From NCBI GenBank assembly GCA_965238125.1, contig OZ250179.1, positions 124,001-188,000 on the forward strand: a stretch of DNA of 64,000 bases, in the 5' to 3' direction. Both the position numbers and the translations under genes were made by a program. This DNA comes from UBA6623 sp965238125 (lineage in GTDB: Bacteria > Acidobacteriota > Terriglobia > Bryobacterales > UBA6623). Numbering within the stretch: the stretch's first letter is position 1; each line of letters opens with the position of its first letter. Under the pieces are notes generated by a model. The model did no database searches. It was not told where the DNA came from and saw only the letters and a list, made by a program, of their open reading frames with translations. Below, piece after piece: positions 53,694 through 64,000 of the stretch.

Positions 53694-54323
53694 TTATGGG
53701 GAAACCGTTTCCGTCAGCCCGTGCAGCGGATCGTAGTTTTCTTGTTTCACCCACAACACATGCATCAGCACCGCCAACTTGCGCGCCACCGCCACCACCG
53801 CCCGCTTCTTCGCATGTCCTCCGCCGCGCGCCGCCAAACCCAAACCCCAGCGCCTGAGCGTGGAGTCGGTCCCGAACGGCCCCAGCACCCAGTGCGCGCA
53901 CTGAATCAACGTCCGCCGCAGCAGCGGATCTCCCGATTTCGTCACGCCCAGCCGCAGTGACCGCTCGCCCGATTGGCGTTGCTTGGGACGCAGCCCCACC
54001 AGCGCGCCGACCTGCCGCGAACGCTTCACGCGGCCCGGGTCGTTGTCGAGCGCCAACACGAACGTCAACGCCGTCAGCGGCCCCACCCCTCCGATCGTTC
54101 GCAGCCGCTCGACCGCTGCGTATTGCTTGCCCAACGCGACGATTTGTTTGTCATATTCGCGGATCGTCGCGCCGAGGCTTTCGATTTGTGTCGCCACCCC
54201 CAACAACGCCGCGTGCAACACCTCGGGGCAGGCCTCCCGGACGCGCTCGACCCATTGGTTCTGGGCGCATCGGCCCAAGCGGATGCCGTGCGACTTCGCC
54301 ATGCCGCGCAAACTCCCTTTCAA

Positions 54324-55988
54324 CCCGCATTTTCAATTTGATGTTTGACATCCCGACCTTCCAGCGGCCTTGAGCGTCTTTATTCATAGGGGCTAGAGCC
54401 CGATGAGGACGCCATGGAGGCCAACACCCAATGGGTGAAAAACAAACCAAGCCATTCCAGCTAAGTTTCAATGGATTTCTCAAAGTCGATTTCCAAGGGT
54501 CGCGAGTCACCTCGGACGGCGGGTTGATTCTGATTCGCGAGTTGGACGAGCGGCTCGGACTGGGCAGGCTGATCGAGGAACATCTCAGCGATTCACGGCA
54601 AGGTGCGAACAAGAAGTTCCCGTTCGTCGATCTGCTGCGGCAGTCGGTCTACTCTCGGTTGGCGGGCTACGAGGATCTCAACGACGCCGTTCGGGTATCC
54701 GTCGATCCGACGTTTCGCTTGATCGGCTCGAAGAAGAACTGGGATCGCGGCGGAGCACTGACCTCCAGGCTGCAGAGCTTTGAGACCGGCATGCTCGCCG
54801 GCGACGAGAATCTGATCGGGCTGATGGCGGTGAACCGCGAGTTGGTGGCGCAAGCCGAGACGCAAGACGACTCCGAGCGCGTCGTGCTCGACATGGATTC
54901 GACCGAAAGCCCGGTCCACGGCCAACAAGAGGGCAGTGCCTACAACGGCCACTTTGAGTCCGTCTGCTATCACCCGCTGTTGCTGTTCAACCAGCACGGC
55001 GACTGTCTGGCGGCGAAGCTGCGAGCGGGCAACGTGTCCAGCGCCGAGGACTGGGACGAACTGCTGTTGCCCGAGATCGAGCGCCAACAGGGAGAACGCA
55101 AGCGAGTGACGTTCCGCGCCGACGCCGCCTTCGCCAAGCCGGAGATCTACGAGGCGTTGGAGGATCGCGGAGTGGACTACGTCATTCGCATCCCGGCCAA
55201 CAAGAAGCTGGAGTGGGAGATCGCCGACATCTTGTTCCGGCCGCCGGGCAGGCCCAGCGCGAAACCGCTGGTGCGCTACAAGAGTTTCCGCTATCAGGCG
55301 GAGAGCTGGTCCAAGCCCCGACGGATCGTCGCCAAAGTGGAGCATCACCCGGGTGAGCTGTTTGCGCGACCCGGCTTCTTGGTGACCAACATGACCCTGC
55401 CGAGTCGTTCGCTGGTGCGGTTCTACAACAAGCGCGGCACCGCCGAGCAGTGGATCAAGGAAGGCAAGCAGGCGACTCACTGGACGCGGCTGTCGTGCCA
55501 TCGCTTCCGAGCAAACGAAGTGCGGCTTCAGCTCAGCGTGCTCTCCTACAACTTGGGCAACCTGTGGCGGCGACTCGGACTGCCGCGCAGGATCAAGAGC
55601 TGGTCGCTGACGAGTCTGCAGCACCGGCTGATGAAGACCGGCGGACGGCTGGTCAAGCACGCCCGGTATTACTGGCTCTTATTGGCCGAGGGACATCTGA
55701 ACCGGCGGCTGTTTGGCGACATGCTGCGGAGGATCTGGGCGCTGCCTGTGCCCGGTGGGTAGCGTTGCCCGGGCGAGGATCAACAGTTTTTGACTCCAAA
55801 AAGGTTTCGCAGGAGCAGTGTCGGCCGGAGCGCCGTTCAGTCCGCTCAACCAACGTCTGTGAGCGGACGGACGAGCCCTGGCGCCTATCGGCGGAGGTGA
55901 TGTGCAGGGTTCAGCGCGAAAAGACGTGGTATTCGGGGCGACGCGGGTGTATACTGTCGCGGTACCAGGGCCAAAATGGAAATCCTGG
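54324..55988 (+). mobile_element. IS1380-family insertion sequence, copy C (intact)
   Basis: The element is 1665 bp, from CCCGCATTTTCAATTTG to AAAATGGAAATCCTGG, with target duplication TTCAA at 54319-54323 and 55989-55993. It is inserted in the IS110 transposase gene in the opposite direction. It carries a complete transposase and is 3 bp shorter than copy A. Confidence 0.93.
54431..55762 (+). CDS. IS1380-family DDE transposase, copy C
   Basis: The protein has 443 residues, complete, and is closely similar to copy A with scattered substitutions. It has SRVTSDGGLILIRELDERL at the N-terminus, LDMDSTES, FRADAAFAKPEIYEALEDRG and YNKRGTAEQWIKEGKQATHW. All candidate DDE residues are intact. Together with copy A it can be a source of transposase for the defective copy B. 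Confidence 0.95.
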   Translation: MGEKQTKPFQLSFNGFLKVDFQGSRVTSDGGLILIRELDERLGLGRLIEEHLSDSRQGANKKFPFVDLLRQSVYSRLAGYEDLNDAVRVSVDPTFRLIGSKKNWDRGGALTSRLQSFETGMLAGDENLIGLMAVNRELVAQAETQDDSERVVLDMDSTESPVHGQQEGSAYNGHFESVCYHPLLLFNQHGDCLAAKLRAGNVSSAEDWDELLLPEIERQQGERKRVTFRADAAFAKPEIYEALEDRGVDYVIRIPANKKLEWEIADILFRPPGRPSAKPLVRYKSFRYQAESWSKPRRIVAKVEHHPGELFARPGFLVTNMTLPSRSLVRFYNKRGTAEQWIKEGKQATHWTRLSCHRFRANEVRLQLSVLSYNLGNLWRRLGLPRRIKSWSLTSLQHRLMKTGGRLVKHARYYWLLLAEGHLNRRLFGDMLRRIWALPVPGG

Positions 55989-56714
55989 TTCAATTTCGTG
56001 CGGCACTCGAGCACGGCCTCGCGCGCCCGCAACAACGTGCGTTGTTGTTCGGTCTCGAGCTTGCGCGGCGCGACGGGATTCAACAGGGCCGGGTTGGTGC
56101 GTCCCAGCTCGGCCAACCAATAGGCGTCGTTGCGGTCGTTTTTCGAGTCGGATTGGCTGATTAAACGCAATTGCCGCGCGTCGGCGACGAGCACGTCGTG
56201 GGCGAGGGCGGCCAGGCGGCGGCGAATCCAGTTGCTGTGGCTGCCGGTTTCGATCACAATGCGCAGCTGCGGCCAACGGCGGAACCAGCGATCCAAGGCC
56301 TCCGGGCGGGTGGGGACTTGGCATTCCTCGAGGCTTTCGCCGGCGAGGTCGGTGAGCCGTACGAAGCAACGTTTGTCGCCGATGTCGACGCCGGCGACGG
56401 CGCAAATTTCGTTGTCTTTTTGCATCTGGATGCGTTGTTGCGCCAACTGTTGTTCGAGCTGGGTGAGTTGGCGGGTCTTCGCTTGTGAGCTGTCGGCTTT
56501 CTTGGTTTGGTGTTTGTCGGTTTGGTTCTTGTCGGTCTGTTGTTTGCTATTCTTCTTCATGGCTGGTCGCCTCCTTTTCAAAAATCCATTGCACCTCCCT
56601 TGTGGAGAAGTGCGCTGCTGCCGGTAGCCTACCGCTTCCCGGCTCCAAGCGACCAGCCTCTCATCCCATCTCTGATTCCGCTTGATGAATTCTTTGCGAC
56701 AGGCGCTGGGCCGA

Positions 56715-58409
56715 TCACCCCTCGACGACGCGAGGTTCGACCGTGCATCGGCCCTTGCCCGCGAAACTGCTGACGCCGAGCTCGAGCAAGGCCGGGGCTT
56801 GCCCTTCCCGTTCGTAGCTCAGCTCGTAGTGATTCGCGAGGCGGCGTAAGAGAGACCGGCAGACCTTTTCCAGCTCCCAATGATCGTCGGCGGCGTAGTA
56901 GATGCCGCCTGACTGTCGCGCCAGGCTGCCGAGTTCGCGGCTGTCTTCGCCGCAACCGTAACCGATCACATAGAGCGGCACGCCGGAGCTTTGCAGCTTT
57001 CTGACGATCGCCGGGAAAGTGTGCTCGCTGCCTTGATCGATGCCGTCGGAGATCACGACGATGCCGCGACAACCGGGTTCGCCGGTGACGGCTTCCAACG
57101 CTTCCGCCAGAGCGTCGTGCAGGCGCGAGGCATTCGTCGCGCCGTTAAAAGGCCGCCGAATCAAGGCTTTTAAGCGCTTCGGATTCTCGCTGAACTCTGC
57201 GGCCGTCTCGATATCGAAACCGTACTTGACGAACGCCAGGCGATCGGGCGGAAGCTTCTCTCCGACGCTTTCGACCAGCGCCGTGTTGACTTCCCGCACT
57301 TTGCTGATCGACATGCTCTTGCTGCAGTCGAGCACAAAGGCCAAGGACAGGGCGTCGCGCAGAGACGGTTGCTCGACCTGGAGGGATTCGATGGGTTTGC
57401 CGCCTTCGGTGATCTGAAAGTCGCGCTCGTCCAAGTCGGCGATGGCCGAACCGTCGGCGCGGGTCACGGCCAGGCCGATGCGACGGCGGCCGGCCTTCGT
57501 GATCGCGGCGAAGATCGTTTCCAGCGTGAGTTCGTCGTTGCTGTTCAAAACGCCCTGATCGCCGGCCGGCGCGGCGTCGAAGTCGACCCCCAGTTTTTCG
57601 AGCGCTTCCCGAGCGGCGTCGCGGACGGATTCCTCGCGGTCTTGGCGGAGGTCCTCGAGCAGCCGCGGGGAACGACGGTCGCCGACTTCGCCGAGCGCCC
57701 AGGCGGCGGCGGCGCGCGAACCGACGTCGGGATCCTTCGTCATCGTGGCCAGAAAGTGGACCGCGCCGTCTTCGTCGCCCAGCCGATAGCGCCCCACCAG
57801 CGCGCGGACCCGCACGGCGGGATTGCTGTCGACGGCCGCAGCCTCCAAGATGCTCGGGTCGGGATCATAGTCGGCGGCGATCAACCCGTCCAGCGCGCTG
57901 GTGCGTACGGAGGGCTCGGGGTCCTGGAGAGCGTTTTCGAAGAAGAGCGTGTTGCGGCAGTAGCGCGCGAAGATGAATGCCGCCCTGGAGCGCAGCTCGG
58001 GCCCTCGCTCGCGAAGAATTCGGGTCAGCAGCGGCAGGACGCGGTTGCTGTCGCAGACCTCCGCCATGAGACGAAGAATACGCAGCGCCGACTTGTCCGA
58101 GGCATCCTGCAACGCCTTGGCTAGATGGATGTCAACTTGATTGACGACTTGCTTGATGACACCGGCCAGCGGGACGGCCTCGTCGACCGACGTAACGCGC
58201 GGGTTAAGCAGTAACTCAAGGAGTCGCCCCTCGCATTGGAGAATCGAGATCAAGAGCCGCCGGCTCTGGTCGTCGTGACCGTTGGCAAGATGCCGTGCTG
58301 CGGCGCTCTGGAACGCGGCCGGATTCCGCTCCAGCAGAGCCGTGAGCTGTTGTCCGCCGTCTCGGCTCTGAACCGCATGGTCGAGAAGCGTTGCGATGTT
58401 CTGTTCCAT
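56715..58409 (-). CDS. HEAT-repeat plus von Willebrand factor A domain protein
   Basis: The protein has 564 residues. The N-terminal half (about 1-290) is alpha-helical with HEAT-like repeats (for example DPEPSVRTSALDGLIAADYD, DVGSRAAAAWALGEVGDRRS and REESVRDAAREALEKLG). A linker with DLDERDFQITEGGKPIESL and a VWA domain (about 340-540) follow. The VWA MIDAS motif is DCSKSMSISK, with later SDGIDQGSEHTF. There is no signal peptide. The VWA part is of the VWFA-related type common in acidobacteria, usually secreted; here the HEAT half replaces the leader. The partner and function are unknown. Confidence 0.8.
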   Translation of the reverse strand: MEQNIATLLDHAVQSRDGGQQLTALLERNPAAFQSAAARHLANGHDDQSRRLLISILQCEGRLLELLLNPRVTSVDEAVPLAGVIKQVVNQVDIHLAKALQDASDKSALRILRLMAEVCDSNRVLPLLTRILRERGPELRSRAAFIFARYCRNTLFFENALQDPEPSVRTSALDGLIAADYDPDPSILEAAAVDSNPAVRVRALVGRYRLGDEDGAVHFLATMTKDPDVGSRAAAAWALGEVGDRRSPRLLEDLRQDREESVRDAAREALEKLGVDFDAAPAGDQGVLNSNDELTLETIFAAITKAGRRRIGLAVTRADGSAIADLDERDFQITEGGKPIESLQVEQPSLRDALSLAFVLDCSKSMSISKVREVNTALVESVGEKLPPDRLAFVKYGFDIETAAEFSENPKRLKALIRRPFNGATNASRLHDALAEALEAVTGEPGCRGIVVISDGIDQGSEHTFPAIVRKLQSSGVPLYVIGYGCGEDSRELGSLARQSGGIYYAADDHWELEKVCRSLLRRLANHYELSYEREGQAPALLELGVSSFAGKGRCTVEPRVVEG

Positions 58410-58542
58410 GGCTCCAGGTCGAAGGCGGGTCGAGGTCGCGGACCGCTGTTGGTTTCCGTCACTCTCCTTATCGGTTCCGGCATGCGGTGTTAGCGCAATT
58501 TTCAGGCGGGCTTTTCGGGAGCAGGGATCAACCCGGCGGCGA

Positions 58543-60630
<2,088 letters not shown>

Positions 60631-60903
60631 CGTTTTGTCCGGGGACACTTTCGTCGGGGCCGGTTGATTTCACGGACGAGAGACTTCGCGGTCCCTCCGC
60701 CCACGGCTTTCACTTTCCGGGAGTAACACTCCCGAACGCACAACGATGCCGCCGTTGCCTAACGCACCTGTCCGGCAACTCCCCTTCCTTTCTCTTCGAC
60801 AAAAATCGGCAACCGCTGAATCCGACCCTCGCCGCGCCGCTCGAAGCCGAGTTCGCTACCATAAAGCCGTCAACGGAATTCGGATCGCTGGGAGGGCTCG
60901 TTC

Positions 60904-63900
60904 ATGAGATCGCATCGGAGGATGAACCCGCGGATTTATCTACCTCTTTGGATCGCGGCGGCCGTGGCGGCGCCTCTGGCGGGCGCTCCGGCGGCGCGAA
61001 TTGATTTCAATCGCGACATTCGTCCGATTCTTTCCGATAAGTGCTTCGCCTGCCACGGCCCCGATGACGGGCAGCGCCAAGCCGACCTGCGTTTCGACAC
61101 TCGCAACGGGGCCTTCGCCGAGCGCGGTGGAAGTGCCGTGATCATCCCTGGGGATCGATCCGCCAGCCGGCTCTATCAGCGCATCAATCATGGCGTGGAA
61201 GCGGCCCGCATGCCGCCTCCGGCCGCCGAGCGCAAATTGAAGCCCGAAGAGGTCGAGCGCATCGGAGCGTGGATCGACCAGGGCGCCGACTGGCAAACCC
61301 ATTGGGCCTATGTGCCGCCGAAACGCCCCGATCCGCCCCAGGTCGGCGACCCGGCTTGGGCCGAAAGCCCGATCGACCGTCTCATCCTCGCCCGGCTCGA
61401 GCTTGAAGGCTTCGAACCCTCATCGCCGGCGGACAAGACGACCTTGCTGCGGCGCGTGGCGCTCGATCTGACCGGCCTTCCGCCGACTCCCGAGCAGGTC
61501 GAGGCGTTTGTCGCCGACCGCTCCCCCGACGCCTACGAAAAGCGTGTTGACGAACTGCTGGCCTCGCCGCACTACGGCGAGCGCATGGCTATGCCCTGGC
61601 TCGACGCCGCGCGTTACGCCGACACGCACGGCTACCACATCGACAGTCACCGCGAAATGTGGCGCTGGCGCGATTGGGTGATTCACGCGTTCAACGACAA
61701 TATGCCGTTCGATCAGTTCACCGTGGAGCAGCTTGCCGGCGACTTGCTGCCCGATCCCACGCCCTCGCGGATTCTCGCCACCGGGTTCAACCGCAACCAC
61801 ATGATTAACTACGAGGGCGGCGCTATCCCCGAGGAGTATCAGGTCGAGTACGTCGTCGACCGCATCGAGACGACCGCGACGGTCTGGATGGCCTCGACCA
61901 TGGGCTGCTCGCGCTGCCATGACCACAAGTACGACCCCTTTAAGCAGAAGGAGTTCTATCGGTTCTTCGCCTTCTTCAACACGATTGGAGAGAAGGGCCT
62001 CGACGGCCAAACCGGCAACGCCGCCCCGGTGCTGGAACTTCCCTCCGACGAACAAAAGCGCCGCCGGCAGGAGCTCGAGGAACGAATCGGCGCCATCGAA
62101 ATCAAGTTGTCCGACGACAAGATCAAGCCGCGCCAAGCCGGCTGGGAGAAAACGGCGCTTGACATGATTCCCACCCCGCCCGACAAGGGCCTGGTTGCGA
62201 GGTGGGGATTTGAAGAGGATTTACTGGAAGACGTGGGGCAAGAAACCGGTGCGACGGTTCGGGGCGAGTTGACCTACGACGAGTACGGTCGCCTCGGCCG
62301 CAACGTTGCCTTCAGCGGGGAAACTCACGCCGAGTTCGGCACGGCCTTTGCCCCTCGCGCGGACAAGCCGTTTTCGCTCGCGATGTGGGTGCGCGTCGCC
62401 TCGTTCGGCAGCCTGCGTGTGCTCCACAAAATCGAGGACACCGAGACGCGCCGCGGCATCGAGCTTTTTGTCGATGAATTCACGAAGATCGGTGAACCCT
62501 ATGAGCTCTTCCGCGGTCAGCGAATCCGTGTACGCCTATCCCATCAATGGCCCGAAAACGCGATCGAGGTCCGCACGGCCCGCCACATCCGACAAGGCAA
62601 ATGGCATCAGCTGACGGTGACTTACGACGGTTCGGCCTCGGCCGCCGGTCTGCGTTTTTACGTGGACGGCGAGCCGGAAGAGACCGAAACCATCAGCGAC
62701 AGCCTCTCGGGGCCGATTCACAATGACCGGCCGCTCGGCGCGGGCGACAAGGCGGTAGGGCCGCCTTTCCGCGGCGGCTTGGACGGAATGCGCGTCTACG
62801 ATCGCGTCCTCTCGCCCTCCGAGGCCTCTAACCTTGCGGGCGACCACCCGGTTCGAGTGATGCTCGCGAACCCCCTCGAAGGTTGCCCCGAATACTCTTG
62901 GCGCGCCAAGCAGCCCGCCGAAGAAAGCGAACTTTCCGAGGAGGAAAAGGAAGCCAAGAAGAAGAATCGACGGCTATTCGCCGAGTGCGGCCGCCGCCAA
63001 GAAAAAACGCGAAATTACTTTCTCACCCGTATCGCCACCGAAGACGAGCAGCGGCTCTACGCCGATCTTCTAAATCTTGACAAGCAGCTCACACACCTCA
63101 AGAACGAGATCCCCACGGTAATGGTGATGAGCGAAATGTCGAAGCCGCGTGAGACCTTCGTGCTGGGCCGAGGAGACTACCGTAACCAAACCGCGAAAGT
63201 GACCGCAGGCGTGCCGGCGGTGTTAAACCCCCTGCCGGCCGACGCGCCGCCGAATCGGCTGGGACTGGCGCGCTGGCTCGTTGATCCCGCTAATCCGCTC
63301 ACCGCGCGCGTGACGGTGAACCGCTATTGGCAGATGATTTTCGGAACCGGCCTGGTGCGTACTTCCGAAGATTTCGGCTCGCAAGGGGAGCCCCCCAGCC
63401 ACCCGGCGCTGCTCGATTGGCTGGCCGTCGAGTTTGTCGAATCGGGCTGGGACGTCAAGGCGTTGCTCAAGAAGATTGTAATGTCGGCGGCGTACCGCCA
63501 GTCCTCGCGCGTCACGCCGGAACATCTCGAACAGGACCCGGGCAATCGACTGCTGGCCCGCGGGCCGCGTTTCCGTCTTTCGGCCGAGGGAATCCGCGAC
63601 AGCGCTCTCGCGGTCAGCGGTTTGCTGAATCGGGAAATCGGCGGACCGAGCGTCTACCCCTATCAGCCGCCGGGGTTGTGGGAAGAGATGGCTTTCGGCG
63701 ACGTTTTCAGCGCCCAAACCTACACGCCCGGCAGCGGCAAGGATCTCTACCGCCGCGGCATGTATACCTTCTGGAAGCGCACGGTGCCGCCGGCGTCGCT
63801 GGCGACCTTCGACGCTCCCGACCGCGAGGAATGCCGCACTCGCCGCGCCCGCACCAACACCCCGCTCCAAGCGCTCGTGCTGATGAACGACCCCACCTAC

Positions 63901-64000
63901 GTCGAAGCTTCCCGCCACCTGGCGCAGAGGATGATCCTCGAAGCCGGCGACGATGCCGATCAGCGCATTGCCTGGGCTTTCCGCCGCGCCACCGGACGCG
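60904..64000 (+). CDS. Secreted DUF1549/LamG/DUF1553 protein with cytochrome-c-like domain (3' end beyond window)
   Basis: The frame is open from the ATG at 60904 (GGGAGGG 7 nt upstream) to the right edge, 1032 codons so far. A signal peptide follows a basic start (about 8-30). The haem-type motif CFACHG lies at about 47. DUF1549 spans about 155-370, with LDLTGLPPTPEQ and CSRCHDHKYDPF. A concanavalin/LamG-like domain spans about 430-650 (KPFSLAMWVRVASFG, YDGSASAAGLRFYVDGEP, GLDGMRVYDRVLSP). DUF1553 begins near 780 (NPLTARVTVNRYWQMIFG) and is almost complete. It is a typical large member of the family; a DUF1501 partner would be expected just past the window. Confidence 0.92.
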   Translation, partial: MRSHRRMNPRIYLPLWIAAAVAAPLAGAPAARIDFNRDIRPILSDKCFACHGPDDGQRQADLRFDTRNGAFAERGGSAVIIPGDRSASRLYQRINHGVEAARMPPPAAERKLKPEEVERIGAWIDQGADWQTHWAYVPPKRPDPPQVGDPAWAESPIDRLILARLELEGFEPSSPADKTTLLRRVALDLTGLPPTPEQVEAFVADRSPDAYEKRVDELLASPHYGERMAMPWLDAARYADTHGYHIDSHREMWRWRDWVIHAFNDNMPFDQFTVEQLAGDLLPDPTPSRILATGFNRNHMINYEGGAIPEEYQVEYVVDRIETTATVWMASTMGCSRCHDHKYDPFKQKEFYRFFAFFNTIGEKGLDGQTGNAAPVLELPSDEQKRRRQELEERIGAIEIKLSDDKIKPRQAGWEKTALDMIPTPPDKGLVARWGFEEDLLEDVGQETGATVRGELTYDEYGRLGRNVAFSGETHAEFGTAFAPRADKPFSLAMWVRVASFGSLRVLHKIEDTETRRGIELFVDEFTKIGEPYELFRGQRIRVRLSHQWPENAIEVRTARHIRQGKWHQLTVTYDGSASAAGLRFYVDGEPEETETISDSLSGPIHNDRPLGAGDKAVGPPFRGGLDGMRVYDRVLSPSEASNLAGDHPVRVMLANPLEGCPEYSWRAKQPAEESELSEEEKEAKKKNRRLFAECGRRQEKTRNYFLTRIATEDEQRLYADLLNLDKQLTHLKNEIPTVMVMSEMSKPRETFVLGRGDYRNQTAKVTAGVPAVLNPLPADAPPNRLGLARWLVDPANPLTARVTVNRYWQMIFGTGLVRTSEDFGSQGEPPSHPALLDWLAVEFVESGWDVKALLKKIVMSAAYRQSSRVTPEHLEQDPGNRLLARGPRFRLSAEGIRDSALAVSGLLNREIGGPSVYPYQPPGLWEEMAFGDVFSAQTYTPGSGKDLYRRGMYTFWKRTVPPASLATFDAPDREECRTRRARTNTPLQALVLMNDPTYVEASRHLAQRMILEAGDDADQRIAWAFRRATGR

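Larger units (their letters stand above)
53694..56560 (-). pseudogene. IS110-family transposase split by IS1380 copy C
   Basis: The N-terminal part (56560 to 55989) starts after a good AGGAGG. It has AVAGVDIGDKRCFVRLTD, VIETGSHSNWIRRRLAAL and SKNDRNDAYWLAELGR, the RuvC-like DEDD domain. The break is at CRTKL. The C-terminal part (54323 to 53694) has RLRTIGGVGPLTALTFVLAL, GALVGLRPKQRQSGE and LRLGVTKSGDPLLRRTLIQC, the Tnp_IS110 C-terminal domain. Removing the IS and one TTCAA copy restores a 398-residue frame without any other defect. Such transposases work with a bridge RNA usually encoded in the element's flank. Confidence 0.93.

Overview
The window is GC-rich, densely coded bacterial chromosome. 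Gene content points to Acidobacteriota, most likely the Bryobacterales/Solibacter side. The evidence is several secreted cytochrome-type DUF1549/DUF1553 proteins with a DUF1501 partner, a DUF6807 (PmoA-like) protein, a secreted family at 45915-46673 that I associate with acidobacteria, a TonB receptor, a complete mreBCD-mrdA-rodA elongasome cluster, and an RNase E/G with a very large disordered insertion. The taxonomy is an inference from gene content; Planctomycetota share the DUF1549/1553/1501 families. No rRNA, tRNA or CRISPR array was recognised.

Layout. 1-3.5 kb: the N-terminal part of an FkbM methyltransferase, a DUF6807 protein and nicotinate phosphoribosyltransferase. 3.57-5.24 kb: an intact IS1380-family element, followed by a decayed REP-associated (RAYT/IS200-like) transposase between two perfect inverted REP sequences. 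5.8-11.1 kb: a methylmalonyl-CoA mutase large subunit, then an overlapping two-gene unit of unknown function (coiled-coil membrane protein plus a periplasmic-binding-protein/membrane/cytosolic fusion). 11.1-16.6 kb: an NAD-type formate dehydrogenase locus whose catalytic subunit reads through an in-frame UGA (selenocysteine) with a clear bacterial SECIS hairpin, and whose N-terminal iron-sulfur domains lie on a separate gene. 16.7-31.5 kb: metabolic and envelope genes (PfkB kinase, UbiA prenyltransferase, TPR protein, dehydrogenase, MFS, lytic transglycosylase, threonine synthase, nucleoside deoxyribosyltransferase plus membrane protein, TonB receptor, DUF58, thiL) separated by hairpin-repeat islands. 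31.6-41.5 kb: M23 peptidase, mreB-mreC-mreD-mrdA-rodA and RNase E/G. 41.6-43.2 kb: a lipoprotein rhodanese with UGA at the catalytic cysteine position (predicted selenoprotein), CheY, and a frameshifted CheX-like phosphatase. 43.3-53.2 kb: DUF1549/1553 genes and DUF1501; one of them is cleanly split by an IS1380 copy. 53.7-56.6 kb: an IS110 transposase split by a further IS1380 copy. 56.7-64 kb: a HEAT/VWA protein, a hybrid histidine kinase and a third DUF1549/LamG/DUF1553 gene running off the right edge.

How it fits together. Two genes 25 kb apart (fdhA and the rhodanese) carry UGA codons at known redox or nucleophile positions, each followed by a hairpin at SECIS distance, so the organism should encode SelA/B/C/D elsewhere. 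The three IS1380 copies have 5-bp target duplications (ATCAA, CTACA, TTCAA) that define their ends exactly and allow the two broken host genes to be reconstructed in frame. Several other genes carry single frameshifts or a nonsense codon (17.8 kb, 26.9 kb, 43.0 kb); these may be real decay or sequence errors. The most novel candidates are the selenocysteine rhodanese, the split selenocysteine formate dehydrogenase and the 7.8-11.1 kb two-gene receptor-like unit.
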